A program made the position numbers and the translations under genes. Source: an uncultured Caulobacterales bacterium (GTDB lineage Bacteria > Pseudomonadota > Alphaproteobacteria > Caulobacterales > Caulobacteraceae). Taken from it: 17,103 nt of DNA. The DNA lies in the NCBI GenBank assembly GCA_903903715.1, contig CAIUZX010000597.1:1-17103 (forward strand). Direction: 5' to 3'. Shown piece by piece: positions 9,622 to 15,891 of this stretch. The notes beneath the pieces were generated by a model. The model ran no database searches, was not told where the DNA came from, and saw only the letters and a list, made by a program, of their open reading frames with translations. How positions within the stretch are numbered: position 1 is the first letter of the stretch; every line of letters starts with the position of its first letter.

Positions 9622-10806
9622 ATGACCCAACGCTGCTACTATGAAGTCCTTGAGGTTTCGCGTACGGCGACCGAGGCGGAGCTGAAGTCCGCCTTCCGCA
9701 AGGCCGCCATGCTGCACCACCCCGATCGCAATCCGGGGAATGCGGAAGCCGAGCGTCGCTTCAAGGAGTGCAATGAGGCCTATTCGGTCCTGACGGATCC
9801 GCAGAAGCGCGCGGCCTATGACCGCTACGGCCACGCCGGCCTCAATCCGGGCGGTGGCGGCGGCGGCGCGGGCGGGTTCCAGGACGCGGGCGACATCTTC
9901 TCCGAAGTCTTCGGCGACGTGTTCGGAGAGATGTTCGGCGGCGGACGCCGCTCGAACGGGCCGGCGCGCGGGCAGGACCTGCGCTATGATCTCGAGATCA
10001 CGCTGGAGCAGGCCTATACGGGGTCGGAGGTCAATCTCAAGATCCCCTCCACCCAGACCTGCGACACCTGCGACGGATCGGGCGCCAAGCCGGGCTCGCA
10101 GCCCACCAACTGCCAGACCTGCGGCGGCCACGGCCGGGTGCGCGCCAGCCAGGGCTTCTTCTCCATCGAACGCACCTGCCCGCGCTGCGGCGGTCAGGGC
10201 CGGATCATCACCGACCCCTGCCGTGCGTGTCACGGAGCGGGGCAGGTGCGCAAGGAGCGGACGCTCCAGGTGCGCATCCCGGCGGGCGTCGACGACGGCG
10301 CGCGCATCCGTCTGCAGGGCGAGGGCGACGCCGGCCAGCGCGGCGGACCCCGCGGCGACCTCTACATCTTCCTGTCGCTCCGTCCGCACGAGCTGTTCGA
10401 GCGGGACGGCCTTGACCTCCACTGCGAGGCGCCCGTTCCGATGTGGATGGCGATGCTGGGCGGCGAGATCGAAGCGCCTGCCATGTGCCCGGATGGCATG
10501 AAAACAGGTGACGCTGACTCCTGTCGCGTGTTCGTGAAGGTGCCGGAAGGCGCGCAGAGCGGCGATACGGTGCGGATGCGCGGTCGCGGCATGCCGTCCC
10601 TGCGCGGTCGGGAGCGCGGCGATCTTCTTGTCACGCTGAAGGTCGAGACGCCGGTGAAGCTGACAGGCCGTCAGAAGGAACTGGTGCGCGAGCTCGCCAA
10701 GTCCATGGAAGGCTCAACCACGCATCATCCGCGTCAGGACGGCTTCTTCGACAAGGCGAGGCGCTTCTGGACGAGTGTCGTCGGTGCGGACACCGCGGCA
10801 AGCTAA
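9622..10806 (+). CDS. dnaJ: Co-chaperone DnaJ (Hsp40, type I)
   Basis: Stimulates DnaK ATP hydrolysis and delivers unfolded clients. The J domain occupies residues 5-70 with the essential H33-P34-D35. A Gly/Phe-rich linker follows at about 74-108 (GGGGGGAGGF, FGEMFGGG). Four complete CXXCXGXG zinc motifs are visible at C147, C164, C186 and C200, then the two beta-rich client-binding domains and a short C-terminal tail. Length 394 is slightly above the E. coli protein (376), partly because of a small insertion at about residues 288-301 that carries two extra cysteines (C289, C301) after GGEIEAPA. An in-frame TAA at 9607-9609 fixes the start at ATG 9622; no clear Shine-Dalgarno sequence precedes it. 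It lies 81 nt after dnaK, beyond a strong hairpin, and should be expressed from the dnaK promoter. The J domain, G/F linker and all four zinc motifs make the call secure. Confidence 0.99.
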   Translation: MTQRCYYEVLEVSRTATEAELKSAFRKAAMLHHPDRNPGNAEAERRFKECNEAYSVLTDPQKRAAYDRYGHAGLNPGGGGGGAGGFQDAGDIFSEVFGDVFGEMFGGGRRSNGPARGQDLRYDLEITLEQAYTGSEVNLKIPSTQTCDTCDGSGAKPGSQPTNCQTCGGHGRVRASQGFFSIERTCPRCGGQGRIITDPCRACHGAGQVRKERTLQVRIPAGVDDGARIRLQGEGDAGQRGGPRGDLYIFLSLRPHELFERDGLDLHCEAPVPMWMAMLGGEIEAPAMCPDGMKTGDADSCRVFVKVPEGAQSGDTVRMRGRGMPSLRGRERGDLLVTLKVETPVKLTGRQKELVRELAKSMEGSTTHHPRQDGFFDKARRFWTSVVGADTAAS

Positions 10807-10818
10807 GCCGGACAGGGT

Positions 10819-11517
10819 CTAGTGGGGCGCGTCGCCCACTAACCGCCCCATAGCGGCTTCGGCTTCCTGCGCGTCCCTTGCGGCGATGGCTTCTCCGGCG
10901 GCCCTGTGCAGCCGGATATCGGTCATCTGGGATTCGGGGCTCTGCTGCTCCATCGCAAAGATCCAGTGACGCGTGGCGATGTTCTGCAAGGTCACGATGA
11001 AGCGGGCGAGCAGAGGGTTGTGCGTCGCGTGCGCGACCGCCTTGTGGAAGTTCCGGTCCATTTCCAGCAAAGCCCTCAGGTCGCCCCGCTCCACCGCCGC
11101 CTCTGCGCCGTCAAACGCAGCGCGGATGGCGGCGATGTCTGCGGGCGTCGCGGCGCGGGCGGCCAGGGCGCCGGACCGACCCTCAAGCAGGCGGCGCACC
11201 TCGAAGGCGTGGGCGATCTCGCGAAGATCCAGCGGCGCCACGACGGTCCCGATCCGCGCGCGGCGCACGACCATGCCCTCCAGCGCCAGGCGGTTCATCG
11301 CTTCGCGCAGGCCTGACAGTCCCGCCCCATAGCGGAGCGCCAGCCGCTTTTCCTCCAGCGGCGCGGAGGGCGGCAGAGCGCCCAGGATGATGTCCGACAG
11401 AAGCTGCTCGTAGATGCGAGACTTCTGCAGCTCCGGCGCCCAGTCGCGGGGATCGGTTTGCTGCAGGGCGAAGGACATGGGATCGGTGGCGAGGTCGCCT
11501 TGCAGGTGGTCAGACAT
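10819..11517 (-). CDS. GntR-family transcriptional regulator, FadR/FCD subfamily
   Basis: DNA-binding regulator, cytoplasmic, effector unknown. From ATG 11517 the protein has 232 residues. A winged helix-turn-helix spans about 31-95 (IYEQLLSDIILGALPPSAPLEEKRLALRYG, then REAMNRLALEGMVVRR). A helical FCD effector domain spans about 100-228, with D154-R-N-F-H158 and the later H204 recognisable as candidate metal ligands. The usual third FCD histidine, expected near residue 226, appears absent (AMGRLVGDAPH), and the protein ends soon after, so the C-terminus is slightly short for the family. A GTG at 11553 would add 12 residues (MASFLACDRLPA); neither start has a good ribosome site and I prefer the ATG. 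It lies downstream of the ycgN-like gene on the same strand, perhaps co-transcribed. Its stop codon is only 12 bases from that of dnaJ (convergent). No neighbouring catabolic operon hints at its target. Confidence 0.88.
   Translation of the reverse strand: MSDHLQGDLATDPMSFALQQTDPRDWAPELQKSRIYEQLLSDIILGALPPSAPLEEKRLALRYGAGLSGLREAMNRLALEGMVVRRARIGTVVAPLDLREIAHAFEVRRLLEGRSGALAARAATPADIAAIRAAFDGAEAAVERGDLRALLEMDRNFHKAVAHATHNPLLARFIVTLQNIATRHWIFAMEQQSPESQMTDIRLHRAAGEAIAARDAQEAEAAMGRLVGDAPH
10821..10840. other. Small hairpin at the dnaJ/GntR convergent junction
   Basis: AGTGGGGCG (10821-10829) can pair with CGCCCACT (10833-10840), 8 bp with one bulged G and a 3-nt loop. It lies within the last codons of the regulator gene and just beyond dnaJ. 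There is no T tract on either strand, so termination is only a possibility, and the structure may be a by-product of GC-rich coding sequence. Confidence 0.25.
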
Positions 11518-11574
11518 GGCGGGCAATCTATCACAGGCGAGGAACGACGCCACAGGCCGCGCAGGCGCGAAACT

Positions 11575-12051
11575 CTACTCGGTGATGTCCTCGACGGGAC
11601 CTTCTTCAGCGAACTCGGGCGCCGGGAAATCGATGGCGTCCTCGACGTCCTGCAGGATGCTTTCCGAGAAGACCATGCCGCGGACGCTCATGCCGGCGCG
11701 CTCCACGCTCTGGGGATCGCCGGAGATGAGCGGGTGCCATGGGGCGAGGCCCCGACCATCGTAGATGCGGCGATAGGCGCAGCTTTTCGGCATCCAGGTC
11801 AGGTGCTCCACCGCGTGCGGCGTCAGCTTGATGCAGTCGGGCACGTGGTCGCGGCGGTTTTCGTAGTCGCTGCAGCGGCAGAGGTCGAGATCCAGCAGGC
11901 GACAGGCGGCCCGCGTGGGGATCACCTCGCCTGTTTCCTCGTCCTCAAAGCGCACCAGACAGCAGCGTCCGCAGCCGTCGCAGAGGCTCTCCCACTCGTC
12001 GGGAGTCATCTGCTCCAGCGATTTCGTCTCCCAGAAGGGCTTATCGGTCAT
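11575..12051 (-). CDS. YcgN-like CxxCxxCC cysteine-cluster protein (UPF0260)
   Basis: Small cytoplasmic protein of 158 residues, close to the usual length of about 150, with no signal peptide. The N-terminal motif C24-D-G-C27-G-R-C30-C31 defines the zinc/iron-chelating CxxCxxCC family. Further cysteines at 50, 58, 60, 73 and 91 make nine in all, and the surroundings (PTRAACRLLDLDLCRCSDYENR, LTWMPKSCAYR) fit UPF0260 proteins such as E. coli YcgN. The biochemical function of the family is not established as far as I know; metal or Fe-S binding is inferred from the cysteines. The acidic C-terminal tail (EFAEEGPVEDITE) is variable. The ATG at 12051 is divergent from the penicillin-binding protein gene, and the two share a promoter region of about 100 bp. 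The GntR regulator follows on the same strand. Confidence 0.92.
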   Translation of the reverse strand: MTDKPFWETKSLEQMTPDEWESLCDGCGRCCLVRFEDEETGEVIPTRAACRLLDLDLCRCSDYENRRDHVPDCIKLTPHAVEHLTWMPKSCAYRRIYDGRGLAPWHPLISGDPQSVERAGMSVRGMVFSESILQDVEDAIDFPAPEFAEEGPVEDITE

Positions 12052-12075
12052 GGTGAACCGCCGTAAACTAGTCGA

Positions 12076-12099
12076 TTGTCAATGACCAGACGCTATATT
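12076..12099 (+). promoter_or_regulatory. Caulobacter-type housekeeping promoter for the penicillin-binding protein gene
   Basis: TTGTCAA at 12076-12082 is followed after 9 bases by GCTATATT at 12092-12099. The Caulobacter housekeeping consensus, as I recall it, is TTGACGS, 10-14 bases, GCTANAWC. The -10 therefore matches seven of eight positions and the -35 partly. The predicted transcription start (about 12105) lies downstream of a possible TTG start at 12098, which therefore could not be translated from this promoter. Confidence 0.6.
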
Positions 12100-12148
12100 G
12101 GCGTCAGGTGGCGCCTTCGCCGACCAAATTGCGGAGCCGTCCTGTCCG

Positions 12149-14173
12149 GTGACTGAAGGTTGGAAGCCGATACTGGGTGCGGGCGGAGACGCCTCTGGCC
12201 CGATCCGCGCGGATCTCGCCCAGGCCCGGCAGAACCGTCAGCAGCGGCTTGTGCAAATTGCTGTCGCTCTGGCGCTCGGCATTGGTCTGAGCGCCGTGGT
12301 GCTCACGGTCTGGATCTGGCGGATCGCCTTCGCGGAGCTTCCCGCCATTCCGGGCAAGGAGGCGCTGTGGTCGCTGAACCGTCCCCCGGGAATCACCTTC
12401 CTCGACACGTCGGGACAGGTGATGGGCTTGCGCGGGTTCCGTCACGGGCCGCCGGCGCCGCTGAACCGGCTGCCGCCCTACCTGCCCAAGGCGTTTCTGG
12501 CGGCGGAGGATCAGCGCTTCTACCAGCACCACGGCGTGGATCTGCGCAGCATCCTTCGAGCCGCGAAGGCGGACGTCGTCGCCCATCGTGTGGTCCAGGG
12601 CGGGTCCACCCTCACACAGCAGATCGCGCGAGGCATCTTTCTGACTCCCGATCAGACCCTGACGCGCAAGCTTCAGGAAGCGGCGCTGGCCCTGCGCATC
12701 GAAAGCCTGATGTCGAAGGACGAGATCCTCGATCTCTATCTCAACCGCATCTATTTCGGCAGCGGCGCCTATGGGGTGGAGGCGGCGAGCCACACCCTGT
12801 TCAACAAGTCCGCCTCCGATGTCAACTTGTCGGAAGCCGCGCTGCTCGCGGCCCTGCCCAAGGCGCCGTCGCGGCGGGATGCGTCATCCAACACCCTGCA
12901 TTCGGCGATGCGACGTTCCCAATGGGTGCTGCATCGCATGGCCAGGGCGGGCTGGATCTCGACAGCGCAATTGCAGGACGCCCTGGCCCATCCGCCGGTT
13001 CTCGCGCCGGAGCCGCAAGGGGAAGTCGACTACGGCTATGTGTTCGACGTGGCGCAAGCAGAGGCCAGACGTCTGGCGCACGGCGCCTCGCCCGACCTGG
13101 TGGTGCGTCTGACCATTGATCCGCGCCTGCAGGCCGAAGCGGTTCGCGCGGTCAGGGCGGGGGTGGCCGCTGCAGGCGGTCGCGGCGTGACCGAAGGCGC
13201 TCTGGTCGCGCTGGGGCCGGAGGGTGAGGTTCTGGCCATGGTCGGCGGTCTTGATCATCGCGAAAGCGCGTTCAATCGCGCCAACCAGGCCCGGCGCCAG
13301 CCAGGATCCGCCTTCAAGCCTCTGGTCTACGCCGCCGCCTTCGAGACGGGCGTGACGCCGGAGGACATGGTGAAGGACGCCCCGGTCAGTATTGACGGCT
13401 ATGCGCCTTCGAACGCCGACCGGGGCTTCCTGGGCGATATCACCATCACCCAGGCGATCGTTCGCTCGGTGAACACCGCCGCCGTGCGCATCGCCCACCA
13501 GGTCGGTCCGGACAAGATCGCGCGGCTCGCGCGCCGGTTCGGCGTGATGGGCCTACCGGACAATCCGGCGCTGCCGATCGCGCTCGGCGCATATGAGGTC
13601 TCGCTGCTGGACATCACCGGCGCCTATCAGGTGTTCCAGACCGGGGGACGCCAGACGACCCCGTTCTTGGTCGATCAGGTGTCCAACGCCCGCGGCGACC
13701 TGATCTGGCGGCGCAATCCGGTGCTGCCGACGCCGATCTATGACGATCATCGCGCGGGCCAGATGGTCTCGATCCTCAGGCAGGTTATCGAAAGCCCGGC
13801 GGGCACAGGCCGTCGCGCGCGTCTCGATCGGCCCGCCGCCGGAAAGACCGGCACCAGTCAGAACTACCGGGACGCCTGGTTCATCGGCTTTACGCCGGAC
13901 TTTGTCGCCGGCGTCTGGGTCGGAGACGATCACGACCGTCCGATGCGCGGGGTCACCGGCGGCGAAGTCCCCGCCCTGATCTGGCGAGACTTCATGCTGG
14001 CGGCGCACAAGGGTCTGGCGCCGCGGGAGTTCCCGAACAGCCCCGGCGCGGATCCTCGCGCGCCTTTTTATCGGATATTGTCGCGGGAGTTCGAGGCGGC
14101 GATGCGACCGGACCCGGTCGCGCCGGACCCCAAGCCCGCGGAGGTCACGGCGCCGGCGCGCTCCGAGCCGTGA
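12149..14173 (+). CDS. Class A (bifunctional) penicillin-binding protein, PBP1A-like
   Basis: Inner-membrane enzyme with periplasmic domains that polymerises lipid II into glycan strands and cross-links them. From GTG 12149 it has 674 residues: a cytoplasmic N-terminus, one TM helix (about 34-57), then a GT51 glycosyltransferase domain with catalytic E120-D in AAEDQRFYQHHGVD, GGSTLTQQIAR and LDLYLNRIYFGSGAYGVEAAS. The transpeptidase domain has all three motifs: S387-A-F-K390 (acyl-enzyme serine), S440-V-N442 and K566-T-G-T. It ends in a proline-rich tail. The protein is compact, at the short end of class A PBPs. The start is uncertain: TTG at 12098 is also in frame and would add 17 residues, but it overlaps a good -10 element. 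GCGGAG at 12131-12136 is a distant, weak ribosome site for the GTG. It is convergent with dapB, overlapping it by 29 bp. Confidence 0.95.
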   Translation: MTEGWKPILGAGGDASGPIRADLAQARQNRQQRLVQIAVALALGIGLSAVVLTVWIWRIAFAELPAIPGKEALWSLNRPPGITFLDTSGQVMGLRGFRHGPPAPLNRLPPYLPKAFLAAEDQRFYQHHGVDLRSILRAAKADVVAHRVVQGGSTLTQQIARGIFLTPDQTLTRKLQEAALALRIESLMSKDEILDLYLNRIYFGSGAYGVEAASHTLFNKSASDVNLSEAALLAALPKAPSRRDASSNTLHSAMRRSQWVLHRMARAGWISTAQLQDALAHPPVLAPEPQGEVDYGYVFDVAQAEARRLAHGASPDLVVRLTIDPRLQAEAVRAVRAGVAAAGGRGVTEGALVALGPEGEVLAMVGGLDHRESAFNRANQARRQPGSAFKPLVYAAAFETGVTPEDMVKDAPVSIDGYAPSNADRGFLGDITITQAIVRSVNTAAVRIAHQVGPDKIARLARRFGVMGLPDNPALPIALGAYEVSLLDITGAYQVFQTGGRQTTPFLVDQVSNARGDLIWRRNPVLPTPIYDDHRAGQMVSILRQVIESPAGTGRRARLDRPAAGKTGTSQNYRDAWFIGFTPDFVAGVWVGDDHDRPMRGVTGGEVPALIWRDFMLAAHKGLAPREFPNSPGADPRAPFYRILSREFEAAMRPDPVAPDPKPAEVTAPARSEP

Positions 14174-14924
14174 AGCCCAGCACGTCCTGCATGGTATAGA
14201 GGCCGGGGGGCTGGCCCACGACCCACCGGGCGGCGGCCACCGCGCCCCTCGCAAACAAGGCGCGATCCCGAGCGGAATGGGAGAGGGTGATGACCTCGTC
14301 CTCGGCGGCGAAGATCACGCTGTGCTCACCGATCACCCCGCCGCCGCGCATTACGGAAAAGCCGATCTCGCCTGACGCTCTCGGGCCGGTGACGCCGTCA
14401 CGGTTTTCGGCGCGCACGTCGCTGAGCGCCACACCGCGCCCCGCAGCGGCGGCTTCGCCGAGCATCTGGGCGGTGCCGGACGGCGCGTCCACCTTGCGCC
14501 GATGGTGCGCCTCGAAGACCTCGATGTCGTAGTCGAGGGCCGACAGACGGGCGGCGGTTTCGCGCACCAGCCCGGTCAGGATGTTGACGCCGAGGGAGAA
14601 GTTGCCGGACTTCACGATCGGCAGGCGCTTCGCCGCCTCGCGGACCGCGTCGTCCTCAGCGTCGGTAAAACCCGTCGCGCCGATGACGAAGGCGGGGCGA
14701 CCGAGGTCAGCCGCCGAAAGCGCGAGTGCGGAAGCAGCCGCGGCCGAGGTGAAGTCGATCACGACATCTGCGAGGTCCAGCGCCGTGCGGCTGTCCGTCA
14801 GACCTTCGCCCACGCTATCGAGACGATCAAAGCGGGCCACGACTTCGCCGTCCGCTGCTGCGGCGGCGACGGCCCTGCCCATGCGCCCAAGAGCGCCGGC
14901 GATCGCGATGCGCGGTGCGGACAT
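14145..14924 (-). CDS. dapB: 4-hydroxy-tetrahydrodipicolinate reductase DapB
   Basis: Reduces 4-hydroxy-tetrahydrodipicolinate to tetrahydrodipicolinate with NAD(P)H in the cytoplasm, a step to meso-diaminopimelate (peptidoglycan) and lysine. The N-terminal Rossmann fold shows G10-A-L-G13-R-M-G16. The substrate-binding and catalytic block E-A-H140-H141-R-R-K144-V-D-A-P-S-G-T is intact, the two histidines and lysine matching E. coli H159, H160 and K163. SGNFSLGVN and the closing GLYTMQDVLGF are typical. Length 259 is near the usual 265-273. The ATG at 14924 has a good Shine-Dalgarno sequence (GAGGGA, 6 nt away). The gene lies 42 nt after chpT on the same strand and is probably co-transcribed with it. 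Its last nine codons plus stop overlap the 3' end of the oppositely oriented penicillin-binding protein gene. Confidence 0.98.
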   Translation of the reverse strand: MSAPRIAIAGALGRMGRAVAAAAADGEVVARFDRLDSVGEGLTDSRTALDLADVVIDFTSAAAASALALSAADLGRPAFVIGATGFTDAEDDAVREAAKRLPIVKSGNFSLGVNILTGLVRETAARLSALDYDIEVFEAHHRRKVDAPSGTAQMLGEAAAAGRGVALSDVRAENRDGVTGPRASGEIGFSVMRGGGVIGEHSVIFAAEDEVITLSHSARDRALFARGAVAAARWVVGQPPGLYTMQDVLGFTARSAPAP

Positions 14925-14928
14925 GACG

Positions 14929-14936
14929 CTTCCCTC
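14929..14936 (-). promoter_or_regulatory. Ribosome binding site of dapB
   Basis: On the minus strand GAGGGAAG occupies 14936-14929, with the core GAGGGA ending six bases before the ATG (14924). This is the clearest Shine-Dalgarno match in the window and supports the chosen dapB start. Confidence 0.75.
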
Positions 14937-14966
14937 ATTCCCGCGACGACCAGGTCCGGCGGCGCG

Positions 14967-15722
14967 TCAGCGGGGGAGGTCGGCCCGCAGCAGAACGCGC
15001 TCTTCAGAAATGGTCACGTCGCAGCGACCGCCCGCAGCGGTCACCAGAGCGTTCAGGTAATAGGCCTGCACCCAGTGTCCGCCAAGTCCCTCGGACAGCG
15101 GCATGCCCCGGAGGCCGTCGATCACCTCGGGGCGCAGCCGGGCGCGCAGGCCCCGCGCATCGAGGGTGATGCGGGTGTGTGTCTCATCATTGAAGGCCTG
15201 CGCCTCGGCGACGCCGCCGGTCGGCAGGGCGGATGCGGCGATCTGGGCCATGTTGAGGATCGCCCGGGCGGCGGGCTTGGGCAGGGTCGGCAGGGAGACC
15301 TGCCAGCTCAGGTTCGGCCGGACATGGGCGAAGACGCCTTCGGTCAGGGTCTTGAGCGCCTCGCAGTCGAAGGTTTCCGCTGTCGCCGACGCGCCGAAGG
15401 CGACCCGGGCGAAGGCCAGCATGTCGGTCAGTTTGCGCGCGCTGGCGCTGATCAGGTTGAGGGCGTCGTCCCGCATGTCCTGCGCGGTTGGATCGGAGAG
15501 CAGGTCGACCCCCGACATGATCGCGCTCGCCGGGCTGATGAAGTCATGGCACAGGCGCGCGGCGAGGTGAGCCGCGAGTTCCGTCGTCTGCGGAATGCCG
15601 ACAGGCGTCGCGGGGGGCGCCTCAACCGGGGGCGCAGAGGTCATCATGGCGGGCGCCGCCGCCTTAGGCGCGTCGAGGGTCGGGGACCAGGTCCCGAGGG
15701 GGGCGGTGCGAACGTCGCTCAT
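14967..15722 (-). CDS. chpT: Histidine phosphotransferase ChpT
   Basis: Phosphorelay protein that in Caulobacter accepts phosphate from the hybrid kinase CckA and passes it to the master regulator CtrA and to CpdR, linking cell-cycle control to proteolysis. From ATG 15722 it has 251 residues. A proline/alanine-rich, probably disordered N-terminus (1-45) is followed by a helical hairpin with the phospho-accepting histidine in LAARLCH59-D60-F-I-S-P-A-S-A-I. Then come the conserved MRDDALNLISASARKLTDML and FARVAFGASA, and a degenerate ATPase-like domain (FAHVRPNLSWQV, ARLRPEVIDGL, EGLGGHWVQAYYLNALV) without ATP-binding boxes. These runs closely match Caulobacter ChpT as I remember it. The N-terminal leader is somewhat longer than in that protein, and M27 (ATG at 15644) is a possible alternative start. 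The frame stays open upstream to 16034, but that part is antisense to the next gene. dapB follows in the same direction. Confidence 0.95.
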   Translation of the reverse strand: MSDVRTAPLGTWSPTLDAPKAAAPAMMTSAPPVEAPPATPVGIPQTTELAAHLAARLCHDFISPASAIMSGVDLLSDPTAQDMRDDALNLISASARKLTDMLAFARVAFGASATAETFDCEALKTLTEGVFAHVRPNLSWQVSLPTLPKPAARAILNMAQIAASALPTGGVAEAQAFNDETHTRITLDARGLRARLRPEVIDGLRGMPLSEGLGGHWVQAYYLNALVTAAGGRCDVTISEERVLLRADLPR

Positions 15723-15831
15723 GAGGTCATCTATCCGGTTAACACGTGAACGTCTCTGACCCGATTTGCGCCCTCCCGAAAGCAAGAAGACGGCGACGGA
15801 TCGCTCAACGACTAGGCAATGGTCAAGCTTC

Positions 15832-15865
15832 CGTTTAGCCTCCTTAAAAAAGTATTTAAGGCGGC
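15832..15865. promoter_or_regulatory. TTAA palindrome plus -10-like element between chpT and the M20 gene (possible CtrA-type operator)
   Basis: GCCTCCTTAAA (15838-15848) and TTTAAGGCGGC (15855-15865) form an inverted repeat with 11-bp arms, one mismatch and a 6-bp spacer, strikingly AT-rich for this DNA. It contains TTAA, 8 bases, TTAA; the CtrA consensus is TTAA, 7 bases, TTAA, so spacing is off by one (or one half-site is TTTA). On the minus strand GCTAAACG (15839-15832) follows directly and resembles the Caulobacter -10 GCTANAWC. A promoter here would read toward chpT. The regulator is inferred, not shown. Confidence 0.4.
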
Positions 15866-15891
15866 GCGTCCGCGGGAACTGGAACCGGAAA

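Noticed and set aside
12075..12083. ATTGTCAAT inverted repeat as a regulator site
   Set aside because: Nine bases only and largely explained by the -35 element; also tested as a minus-strand TTGACA promoter, but no suitable -10 lies at the right distance.
12098..12148. TTG start for the penicillin-binding protein gene
   Set aside because: It overlaps the best -10 element of the intergenic region and adds only an unremarkable 17-residue extension.
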